Source: Thermoplasmata archaeon (lineage in GTDB: Archaea; Thermoplasmatota; E2; UBA202; DSCA01). From it: 17,368 nt of DNA. Below, one piece after another: positions 7,554 through 13,159 of this stretch. Each line of letters opens with the position of its first letter. The stretch's first letter is position 1. The notes under the pieces are model-generated. The model worked only from the letters and a program-made list of their open reading frames with translations. It made no database searches and was not told the origin of the DNA. The position numbers were made by a program, and so were the translations under genes. The stretch covers positions 1 to 17,368 of the forward strand of contig JAGGSL010000062.1 of assembly GCA_021159125.1 (NCBI GenBank). The letters are read 5' to 3'.

Positions 7554-8108
7554 ATGAAAATAGTCCTTGCAATCACAGGAGCATCCGGGGCAATATACGG
7601 AATAAGAACTCTCGAAGAGTTGAAGAAGGCAGGATGCGAGGTTTATCTAATAATATCCAAAAATGCGAAAAAGATAATCAAACATGAAACTTCCTATGAA
7701 TTGAAAGATTTGATTTCTGCTGCAGACAAATATTTTGAAGAAGATGAGATATCAGCAGAGATGGCAAGCGGCTCGTTCAGATATGATGGGGCTGCAATTG
7801 TGCCATGCAGTCTAAAAACAATGGGAGCAATAGCCTCGGGATATGCAGACAACCTTATTACAAGGATGTCGATGTGCTCCCTCAAGGAGGGGCGAAAGAT
7901 TGTCATTGTGCCAAGAGAAACCCCTCTTGATTTAATAAGCCTTGAAAACATGGTGAAGGTCAAAAAAAGCGGTGCTGTCATACTTCCTGCGATGCCTGCA
8001 TTCTATCACAGGCCGGAAAGCGTGGATGACATTGTAAACCATGTGGTGGGCAAAATACTTGACCAGCTTGGTGTTGAACATGAGCTTTTCAAAAGATGGG
8101 AGGGTTAA
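7554..8108 (+). CDS. ubiX: UbiX/Pad1-type flavin prenyltransferase
   Basis: A 184-residue protein of normal UbiX length. The flavin-binding fold is marked by ITGASGAIYG (7-16), PCSLKTMGAIASG (84-96), RETPL (121-125) and PAMPAFYHRP (145-154), all family hallmarks. UbiX attaches a dimethylallyl group to FMN to make the prenylated-FMN cofactor of UbiD-type decarboxylases. No ubiD lies in this window, so its partner is elsewhere. The gene converges on ftsY and the two share a TTAA: TAA here on the plus strand and TAA there on the minus strand. Confidence 0.95.
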   Translation: MKIVLAITGASGAIYGIRTLEELKKAGCEVYLIISKNAKKIIKHETSYELKDLISAADKYFEEDEISAEMASGSFRYDGAAIVPCSLKTMGAIASGYADNLITRMSMCSLKEGRKIVIVPRETPLDLISLENMVKVKKSGAVILPAMPAFYHRPESVDDIVNHVVGKILDQLGVEHELFKRWEG

Positions 8109-9169
8109 TCGAATAACCTTTTAATCATCCAATCTGGTGTGAATACAATCTGGTCATCATATCCCTGCCCTGTCCCTATGAATAGGAGAGGTTTTCCTAT
8201 GGTGTAAGCGATTGAGAGAGCAGCCCCTCCCTTTGCATCAGCATCGACCTTGTTTAATATAATGCCGTCTATCCCAACAACCTCATCGAATTTCCTTGCC
8301 TGCTCAACGGCATCATTGCCGGTCAGCGCATCGCCTACAAAAATAATCATATCCGGATTTGCAACCTTTTTTATTTTCTTCATTTCATCCATAAGATTTA
8401 CGTTTGTCTGCATTCTCCCTGCAGTGTCAAGCAGGACAACATCCTTATACTTGGCCTTTGCATGCTCGATCGCGTCGTATGCCACAGCCGCAGGATCTGT
8501 CCCTGCGTCATGCTTTATCAGTTTAACCCCTATTTTGTTGGCATGAAGTTCTAACTGTTCTATGGCGCCTGGCCTGAAAGTGTCGCATGCACCAAGAATG
8601 CAGCTAAATCCCTGCTTTTTCAAACGGTATGCAAGCTTTGCTATTGAAGTGGTTTTTCCTGTCCCGTTGACACCAACAAACATCAGAACAACAGGCTTCT
8701 TGCTCTCTTTCAAAAACTCGTCAAAATTCTTTTCACTTGTCGACAAAATCTTCTCTATCGCCTTTCTGAGCGTTTCCTCCACCGCCTTGCCCGCATTCTT
8801 CCTGCTTATGTACGGAAGCTGACTCTTCACACTGTTTTTTATATCCTCAACAACAGGCAGCGCCACGTCCGCCTCAAGAAGGCCCATTTCCAGGTCCCAC
8901 ATAAGCTCCTCGAGCTTCTTTTCGCTTATGGTCAGTGATGCCTTCTTCTTTTCGCCGATTTCCTTCTCAAGCTCCAGGGATTTTCTAAGTTCTTCCTCAA
9001 CTTTTTTCTTTGCTTTCTCGGATATTTTTTTGGATTTGGATTCTGGCGCAGTTGCAATCTCATCTGCCGCCGCCTCCGCCCCGCCATTCCCTGTCTCCAC
9101 TGCCTTCTTAACTTCTTCTTCTATTGCCTCCTCAAAATTTTTGAATTTCTTTTTTAAGAACTTGAACAT
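8105..9169 (-). CDS. ftsY: FtsY, signal recognition particle receptor
   Basis: A 354-residue SRP-family GTPase. A charged Lys/Glu/Ala-rich N-terminal region (about 1-85) is followed by the helical N domain and the G domain: GVNGTGKTT (166-174), DTFRPGA (196-202), DTAGR (248-252), NKVDADAKGG (306-315) and GTGQGYDDQ (332-340). It receives ribosome-SRP complexes at the membrane and delivers nascent proteins to the Sec translocon. The G4 motif has Asn where Thr is more usual (TKxD), a small change. It follows pfdA by one base (TGA-T-ATG), with GGG nearby as a weak ribosome site, and is last in the ribosomal cluster. Its stop overlaps that of ubiX. Confidence 0.97.
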   Translation of the reverse strand: MFKFLKKKFKNFEEAIEEEVKKAVETGNGGAEAAADEIATAPESKSKKISEKAKKKVEEELRKSLELEKEIGEKKKASLTISEKKLEELMWDLEMGLLEADVALPVVEDIKNSVKSQLPYISRKNAGKAVEETLRKAIEKILSTSEKNFDEFLKESKKPVVLMFVGVNGTGKTTSIAKLAYRLKKQGFSCILGACDTFRPGAIEQLELHANKIGVKLIKHDAGTDPAAVAYDAIEHAKAKYKDVVLLDTAGRMQTNVNLMDEMKKIKKVANPDMIIFVGDALTGNDAVEQARKFDEVVGIDGIILNKVDADAKGGAALSIAYTIGKPLLFIGTGQGYDDQIVFTPDWMIKRLFD

Positions 9170-9170
9170 A

Positions 9171-9584
9171 TCAACCCTTCTCTTCTGCCTGTCTCAACTT
9201 GGCGGATATCTGCTCCACCCTGTCTTTTATTTCCTGGGATGTTTTTATGAGATTTTCTTCCTCTTTAAGAAGTTCTTCTATTTTTTTGTCAACAAAAGTC
9301 ATTGCTTTGCTTATTGACTTTTCCGTCACAACTCCTCCCCCAACTTCTGCCATCACATTCGAGGTGTCTTTCAGGGATGCATGAATGAAAATGTTCCCCC
9401 CGAGGGGCACAAGAATTTCCTCTCCTTCTTTTGCCTTTGATATTTCGTCAAGCGCAGATTTTACCCTCCTGTATTCGGCTAGTAATTCCTCTACCAATGT
9501 TACATGTTGATATATGGCATCCATCCTCTCCTGATATTCCTGGAGAAGGAGAATGTTTCTGTTTCTATCTTCCTCTGTTCCCAT
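9171..9584 (-). CDS. pfdA: Prefoldin alpha subunit
   Basis: A 137-residue protein with coiled-coil helices at both ends and a short beta-hairpin region in the middle (EILVPLGGNIFIHASLKD), the layout of archaeal prefoldin alpha. The central PLG-N-x-F-I-x-A segment is characteristic. Prefoldin is an alpha2-beta4 jellyfish-shaped chaperone that holds unfolded proteins and passes them to the thermosome. The gene lies between L18Ae and ftsY, its usual place in euryarchaea. The ATG is one base after the L18Ae stop (TAA-A-ATG) and no strong ribosome site is visible, so translation is probably coupled. Confidence 0.93.
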   Translation of the reverse strand: MGTEEDRNRNILLLQEYQERMDAIYQHVTLVEELLAEYRRVKSALDEISKAKEGEEILVPLGGNIFIHASLKDTSNVMAEVGGGVVTEKSISKAMTFVDKKIEELLKEEENLIKTSQEIKDRVEQISAKLRQAEEKG

Positions 9585-9585
9585 T

Positions 9586-9816
9586 TTAATTCTCGACCAA
9601 ATATTTAACCACAGGGTCTTCTATTTCTTCAGGCGAAATTTCCTTTATCTCTTCTATTTTCACCTTTTTTCTCTTTACACGATGATTGCTGCCTATTATT
9701 GATAGAACCTTCTCCTTTGCCTTTGGCTTGCTACTACTGACTATTTCTTTCTTGAAAGGATGCCAGATATTTTTCATATAAAATTTCCCTTCTATTCTGT
9801 ATGCTTTTTTACCCAT
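9586..9816 (-). CDS. rpl18a: Ribosomal protein L18Ae (LX, L20e)
   Basis: A 76-residue archaeal large-subunit protein. The pattern YRIEGKF at the start, WHPFKKEIV, and the closing strand HRVKRKKVKIEEIKEI match LX. An in-frame GTG nine bases upstream would give three more residues, but that GTG lies inside the AGGTGA ribosome site (9822-9827), which stands 5 bases before this ATG; the ATG is therefore preferred. The aIF6 stop (TAA, 9818-9820) sits between the ribosome site and the ATG, so the two genes are tightly coupled. Its position between aIF6 and prefoldin alpha is the usual euryarchaeal one. Confidence 0.92.
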   Translation of the reverse strand: MGKKAYRIEGKFYMKNIWHPFKKEIVSSSKPKAKEKVLSIIGSNHRVKRKKVKIEEIKEISPEEIEDPVVKYLVEN

Positions 9817-9817
9817 T

Positions 9818-10489
9818 TTATTCACCTACCAGATTAAGCGCATCTTCTATTCTTCCCATCTCGATACCTGTTGTTTTGCTGCCCATAATGGCACCATTTG
9901 CATTTGCGACCACACCTGCACCCACATAGGGGATACCATGATTTACTGTTCCTATGTTAACGGGCACATCAAACAGCTCCTCGAGCTTTTTCTTTTCCTC
10001 ATCCTCTATCTTCGGATGACACAACATCCCTTTATTGGTAGCCACTGCAGCCATGCCAACAGTGTTTACGCCCGCAATAGTGCCTCTTTCCACTTCCACA
10101 TCCAGAACACCCTTTATATCTTTTATTGTTTCGTCGCTCATCATAGGATGAACAATGGCCCCATAATCATTGGCAAGTATGTTGTTGCCTGCCGCATTGA
10201 ATTTATCTTTTATGACAAGCACATTTTCACCAAAATTTTTTGCTATTATTTCAATTTCCTCCTCACCGATAAAATCTGCAACAACAGCACCGTGCGAATT
10301 TAAAGCCATCAGAGAGCCCATTATAGTGCTCCCACCTATTGTTGTTTCAACAATTTTTACTTTCAGCGCTTCTTTTATGCCTTCTTTCTCCTTTTCCTGC
10401 AAAAAGGGATGAACAAATGCAATATCATCATTTGCCCTGCAAAATACACCCAGATAAGGATTGCTGTTAAAATCCAACCTCTTAAGCAT
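9818..10489 (-). CDS. eif6: Translation initiation factor 6 (aIF6)
   Basis: A 223-residue protein, the normal size of aIF6. It consists of repeated pentein-fold modules, visible as recurring segments such as TTIGGSTIMGSLMALNSHGA, NNILANDYGAIVHPMMSD, GTIAGVNTVGMAAVATNKGM and GVVANANGAIMGSKTTGIE. aIF6 binds the 50S subunit and prevents premature joining with the 30S. It follows L31e by 8 bases; the best ribosome-site-like sequence (GAGGAGA) lies inside the L31e end, rather far away. It overlaps the ribosome site of L18Ae. Confidence 0.97.
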   Translation of the reverse strand: MLKRLDFNSNPYLGVFCRANDDIAFVHPFLQEKEKEGIKEALKVKIVETTIGGSTIMGSLMALNSHGAVVADFIGEEEIEIIAKNFGENVLVIKDKFNAAGNNILANDYGAIVHPMMSDETIKDIKGVLDVEVERGTIAGVNTVGMAAVATNKGMLCHPKIEDEEKKKLEELFDVPVNIGTVNHGIPYVGAGVVANANGAIMGSKTTGIEMGRIEDALNLVGE

Positions 10490-10497
10490 GGTAACGG

Positions 10498-11385
10498 TTA
10501 TTTCTCCTCTTCTTTCTTTGGTTTCTTCTCTGCCGTCTCCTTGCCCCCTGCTGCCTCCTTTCCTTCTCCTTCTTCAGGTGCTTTCTCCTCGGATTTCTCT
10601 TCAACAGCCTCTTCTTCAGATGGTTCTTCCTCGGCCTCCTCTTCTGGTTGTTCTGGTTCTTCTTCAACCTGCTCTTCTTCCGCTTCAGGTTGCTTCTCCG
10701 TCTCTTCCTTAACTTCCTTTTGTGACTTCTCGGCCTTCTCTTCTGGTTGTTCTGGTTCTTCAACCTGCTCTTCCGGTTGTTCCTCCACTGCTTCAGGTTC
10801 TTTCTCGCCCTTTTCTTCTTTCTTCGCTTTCTCTTCTACCTGCTCTTCCTCTGCTTCAGGTTGTTCTGGGGCTTCTTCTACCTGCTCTTCCGGTTGTTCT
10901 TCAACAACTTCCTCAACTTCTTCCTGCTGCTCCTCGGGCGCTTCCTCTGTTCCTGTTTCCTGTTCTTCAGCCTTTTCCTCTTCTACCGCTTCCTCCGCCG
11001 GCTGTTCTTCTACTTTTTCTTCAGGCACCTCCTTGACTTCTTCTGCCACTTCCGCCTCAGTCTCTTCTTCCTCAGCTGGCTTTTCTTCTTTCTTTTCTTC
11101 AGCCTCTTCTTCCTTCTTCCTTTCTACAATCTCAGCCTCGGGAGTATAAGCCCATACGACGCCATCATCCCCTTTAACAGCTTTTACTCTGACTCTTGAT
11201 GGAATGTGGGCTCTTCCTCTTGACCATAATTTCTCATTTAAACTTGAATCAATCATAACCTCCTCTGATTTCATGTGCTTTGCTAAAAAATCCCTCACTT
11301 CCTTAACAGCTCTCTTCGCTCTTTTTGTCCTTGGAGTGGATTTTGCCCTGATCAGAGGTATGGTGTAAATTCTTTCTTCCGGCAT
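10498..11385 (-). CDS. rpl31e: Ribosomal protein L31e with long glutamate-rich tail
   Basis: A 295-residue protein. Residues 1 to about 89 form a normal L31e: YTIPLIRAK near the start, KRAKRAVKEVRDFLAKHMK, VMIDSSLNEKLWSRGRAHIP and RVRVKAV. Family members usually end there, at about 80-95 residues. The remaining 205 residues (91-295) are low complexity: by hand count 98 are Glu, the rest mostly Lys, Ala, Pro, Gln and Val, with no Asp and no aromatic residue. Three imperfect repeats with EEQPEEQVEE or EAEEEQVEE plus PEQPE occur at about 162-185, 201-220 and 231-250. The frame is open throughout and ends 8 bases before aIF6. The ATG has AGGTGA 5 bases upstream (11391-11396), containing the L39e stop. 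L31e sits at the ribosomal tunnel exit. Confidence 0.93.
   Translation of the reverse strand: MPEERIYTIPLIRAKSTPRTKRAKRAVKEVRDFLAKHMKSEEVMIDSSLNEKLWSRGRAHIPSRVRVKAVKGDDGVVWAYTPEAEIVERKKEEEAEEKKEEKPAEEEETEAEVAEEVKEVPEEKVEEQPAEEAVEEEKAEEQETGTEEAPEEQQEEVEEVVEEQPEEQVEEAPEQPEAEEEQVEEKAKKEEKGEKEPEAVEEQPEEQVEEPEQPEEKAEKSQKEVKEETEKQPEAEEEQVEEEPEQPEEEAEEEPSEEEAVEEKSEEKAPEEGEGKEAAGGKETAEKKPKKEEEK
10636..10902 (-). repeat. Imperfect repeats coding the L31e tail
   Basis: The purine-rich coding strand carries related units at about 10831-10902, 10726-10785 and 10636-10695. On the plus strand each contains variants of TTCTGGTTGTTCTGG and ACCTGCTCTTC. They encode the repeated E-Q-P-E-E-Q-V-E-E / P-E-Q-P-E peptide and probably expand or shrink by slippage or unequal recombination. 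Confidence 0.75.
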
Positions 11386-11390
11386 TTAAA

Positions 11391-11546
11391 TCACCTTTTC
11401 AATTTATTTCTCCTCCAGTTCCTTGTCTTCGGGTGACGGAGAAACCTTCGGTTCGTCCTCATGGTTATCCATGCAGGCACACGTCTGTTACTTTTTGTTG
11501 CCTTGTTCAATCTTTTCTTTTTACCCAACGGTTTGTTTCGCGACAT
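11391..11546 (-). CDS. rpl39e: Ribosomal protein L39e
   Basis: A 51-residue, strongly basic protein read directly from the minus strand. It begins MSRNKPLGKKKRLNKATK and contains RRVPAWITMRTNRR and RNWRRNKLK, matching L39e over its full usual length of about 50 residues. L39e lines the lower part of the ribosomal exit tunnel. GGAGGA (11552-11557) stands 5 bases before the ATG, which directly follows the PDCD5-like stop codon (TAG-ATG). Its own TGA stop lies within the AGGTGA ribosome site of L31e. The pairing with L31e is the normal archaeal arrangement. Confidence 0.97.
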   Translation of the reverse strand: MSRNKPLGKKKRLNKATKSNRRVPAWITMRTNRRFLRHPKTRNWRRNKLKR

Positions 11547-11867
11547 CTAAATCCTCCTTATTTTTATATCTCTTTTTCTTGGCATCAAATTTTTTACCAG
11601 TATCTGGAACTTCGCATCATCTATCTGCTCGCTTATTCTTCCCATCTGGTAAAGCCTAATGAGTTGATTTTCTATGAATTCTGCATTGAGGGGGTTTGCC
11701 ATTCTTATTCTTGCCAGACGTTCTCTGGCGTCTGCGTCCAGTATTTTTCTCAGTATGGCTTTTTTCTGCGCTTCTATCTGTGCTCTCACATATTCATCTT
11801 CTGCCTGCACCTGACTTTCCTGCTGCATCTGCTGTATCATTCTCCTCTTAATGTCCTCTGCATCCAT
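11547..11867 (-). CDS. PDCD5-family DNA-binding protein
   Basis: A 106-residue helical protein of the archaeal PDCD5/TFAR19 family, with QIEAQKKAILRKILDADARERLARIRMANP and a basic end (PRKRDIKIRRI) typical of the family. Archaeal members are annotated as DNA-binding proteins, but their role is not settled. An in-frame GTG at 11885 would add six residues, but a TATA box at 11888-11898 is centred 26 bases before the ATG at 11867, so this ATG is likely the leaderless start. The gene lies between S19e and L39e as in many euryarchaea. Its 3' end contains the ribosome site of L39e. Confidence 0.9.
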   Translation of the reverse strand: MDAEDIKRRMIQQMQQESQVQAEDEYVRAQIEAQKKAILRKILDADARERLARIRMANPLNAEFIENQLIRLYQMGRISEQIDDAKFQILVKNLMPRKRDIKIRRI

Positions 11868-11887
11868 GTTTAATATCTCATCCACTA

Positions 11888-11898
11888 TTATATTTAAA
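11888..11898 (-). promoter_or_regulatory. Internal TATA box before the PDCD5-like gene
   Basis: TTTAAATATAA on the minus strand lies in the 36-base gap after S19e, 26 bases before the ATG at 11867. It implies a second promoter inside the ribosomal cluster driving PDCD5-L39e-L31e and onward. Confidence 0.55.
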
Positions 11899-11903
11899 CT
11901 TTT

Positions 11904-12323
11904 TCATTCCTTTGCTATTTCGTGGGCAGTATTGTCCACAAATGACTGACCTTTCGGAGTGACTACCCTACCCTTGCCTTTTACAGTTGATACGAGTCCA
12001 GCCTCCTCTAACTGCTGAAGGGATTTTCTTACTATTGAACCGCTTCCTTTTCTCGCCCTGTACGGCTTCACTTTTCTATCCCTTTTACCGCCAAATAGAC
12101 TTCGCAGTTTTTCCGTGCCTATGGGACCGCGCATATAGACTTTTCTGAGTATCGCAGCTACCCTTATATACCACCAGTCCGGGTTTTCGGGCTGCCTTTC
12201 CCTATGCACCCCTGTTTTGACCCATTTTGCCCATTCTGGCGGTGTTATCTTATATTCATTCTTCAGCTTCTCTGCTAATTTTTTTATTATCGCTTCTGCT
12301 GGAACATCATATGCCGTGGTCAT
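11904..12323 (-). CDS. rps19e: Ribosomal protein S19e
   Basis: A 139-residue small-subunit protein with the full S19e pattern: TTAYDVPAEAIIKKLAEKLK at the start, PEWAKWVKTGVHRERQPENP, DWWYIRVAAILRKVYMRGPIG, LRSLFGG and a winged-helix end with SIVRKSLQQLEEAGLV and GRVVTPKGQSFVD. An in-frame TTG at 12338 would add five residues, but the TATA box at 12347-12356 is centred about 28 bases before the ATG at 12323 and only 13 before the TTG, so the ATG is chosen. It is the first gene of the cluster and borders the repeat-rich intergenic region. Confidence 0.95.
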   Translation of the reverse strand: MTTAYDVPAEAIIKKLAEKLKNEYKITPPEWAKWVKTGVHRERQPENPDWWYIRVAAILRKVYMRGPIGTEKLRSLFGGKRDRKVKPYRARKGSGSIVRKSLQQLEEAGLVSTVKGKGRVVTPKGQSFVDNTAHEIAKE

Positions 12324-12346
12324 ATTCTCAACGCCCAATACAAAAG

Positions 12347-12356
12347 CAATATAAAA
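12347..12356 (-). promoter_or_regulatory. TATA box of S19e
   Basis: TTTTATATTG on the minus strand predicts a start about 26 bases on, near 12325, giving an almost leaderless S19e transcript. It is the main promoter of the ribosomal cluster. Confidence 0.55.
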
Positions 12357-12372
12357 AAGTAATGGGAAAGAA

Positions 12373-12416
12373 CCCCTTTCTTTTCAAAAAAGAAAGTGGT
12401 TTCATCCCCAAAGAAA
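12373..12416. repeat. Dyad A with direct repeat copy 1
   Basis: CTTTCTTTT (12376-12384) and AAAAGAAAG (12388-12396) form a perfect 9-bp dyad with a 3-base loop, extended by CC/GG (12373-12374 with 12398-12399) past one mismatch. On the minus strand the dyad is followed by GGGG. The 18-base sequence GTTTCATCCCCAAAGAAA follows at 12399-12416. Confidence 0.85.
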
Positions 12417-12465
12417 ACGCCTGATTAATTTCATGAGAAATTCTTTTTTAGTTTCTTTACGGTGA

Positions 12466-12521
12466 AGCGCTTTCTTTTCTAAAGAAAGGGCTCCAAGAAA
12501 GGTGTTTCATCCCCAAAGAAA
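12466..12521. repeat. Dyad B with direct repeat copy 2
   Basis: CTTTCTTT (12470-12477) and AAAGAAAG (12481-12488) form an 8-bp dyad with a 3-base loop, extended by AGC/GCT (12466-12468 with 12490-12492) past one G-G mismatch. On the plus strand it is followed by GG. The exact second copy of GTTTCATCCCCAAAGAAA is at 12504-12521, 105 bases after copy 1. Confidence 0.85.
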
Positions 12522-12680
12522 CCTAAGGGAAGAGGATAGAAGGAGAAACCGTAGGTGTCTCCTCTTTAAAAAAGTTCTTTTCCAGAGGGTTTTCTTTGAG
12601 CTCCTTTCTTAGTTTCTTTGGAGCAATGCAGGTGATGGCGGGTGACAGGCAAATGAAAAAGGTAGAGGGAGAATAAAAAA

Positions 12681-12688
12681 TTAAATAC
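12681..12688 (+). promoter_or_regulatory. TATA box of the CoA-binding-fold gene
   Basis: TTAAATAC is centred about 25 bases before the ATG at 12709, with no ribosome site between, so a leaderless transcript is likely. Confidence 0.55.
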
Positions 12689-12708
12689 GTTTCCCTTCTT
12701 CCATCAGC

Positions 12709-13119
12709 ATGGCGAGAATTACTGACCCAGATAAAATCCTTGAAATAGCAAAAAATGCTGAAGTTATAGCTGTTGTTGGCATATCTCCGAAGAAGGAAAG
12801 GGCGAGCTACTACATATCCGAAAGAGTGAGAAAGAAAGGATACAGGATGTATTACATAAATCCGGTTTATGCAGGGCAGGAGATACTCGACGAAAAGGTT
12901 CTGCAGTCTCTGAAGGACGTTCCGGAAAAAATTGATATTGTCAATGTATTCAGAAATCCGAAATATGTGCCGCCGATAATGGAGGAAGCTATCGCCGTCG
13001 GTGCCAAAGTTGTGTGGCTTCAGCCGGGGGCAGAAAGCGAGGAAGTGATTTCCACCTATGAGGATAAAATAGACATAATATACAATGCATGTTTGGGTGT
13101 GACCGTTAGCTATTTCTGA
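12709..13119 (+). CDS. CoA-binding (Rossmann-fold) protein
   Basis: A 136-residue protein matching the single-domain CoA-binding family (CoA_binding_2, YccU-like). It shows VIAVVGISPKKERASYYISE, where the glycine-rich loop binds the nucleotide, then KGYRMYYINPVY, a LKDVPEKIDIVNVFR segment and AIAVGAKVVWLQPGAESEE, all in family order. The fold is that of the succinyl-CoA synthetase alpha N-domain, without a catalytic domain. The cellular role of these proteins is poorly known. The start is set by the TATA box. The next gene begins 40 bases downstream with its own promoter signal. Confidence 0.88.
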   Translation: MARITDPDKILEIAKNAEVIAVVGISPKKERASYYISERVRKKGYRMYYINPVYAGQEILDEKVLQSLKDVPEKIDIVNVFRNPKYVPPIMEEAIAVGAKVVWLQPGAESEEVISTYEDKIDIIYNACLGVTVSYF

Positions 13120-13128
13120 CAGCAAAAA

Positions 13129-13137
13129 TTTTATCTA
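13129..13137 (+). promoter_or_regulatory. TATA box of the Cdc6/Orc1-like gene
   Basis: TTTTATCTA, preceded by an A-rich BRE-like GCAAAAA, is centred 27 bases before the GTG at 13160 and supports that GTG as a leaderless start. Confidence 0.4.
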
Positions 13138-13159
13138 TCCCAGCCAGATTAGATACAGC

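Larger units (their letters stand above)
12339..12708. other. Repeat-rich divergent intergenic region, candidate origin
   Basis: About 370 bases without a believable gene between divergent S19e and the CoA-binding-fold gene. Besides dyads A and B it holds TTAGTTTCTTT twice (12448-12458, 12609-12619), GTTTCTTTGG (12612-12621) inverted relative to CCAAAGAAAC (12513-12522), GCTCC/GGAGC arms (12600-12604, 12620-12624) and AGGAGA/TCTCCT arms (12541-12546, 12558-12563). An AT-rich stretch lies between the dyads (about 12423-12458). The two ends carry the promoters of the flanking genes. A Cdc6/Orc1-like gene one gene away makes a replication origin a reasonable guess. Confidence 0.4.

Noticed and set aside
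9817..9825. GTG at 9825 as the L18Ae start
   Set aside because: That GTG is part of the AGGTGA ribosome site serving the ATG at 9816.
10409..11149. A 246-codon serine-rich plus-strand frame
   Set aside because: It is the mirror of the glutamate-rich L31e tail: GAA/GAG codons read backwards give Ser, Phe or Leu repeats. The opposite frame has the real L31e domain.
12399..12521. A CRISPR array
   Set aside because: Only two exact copies of the 18-mer exist, 105 bases apart with another dyad between; there is no regular spacing and there are no cas genes.
12523..13125. A 200-codon minus-strand reading frame
   Set aside because: It lies antisense to the well-supported CoA-binding-fold gene and extends through the repeat region; the peptide matches no family I recognise and has no promoter in keeping with its neighbours.
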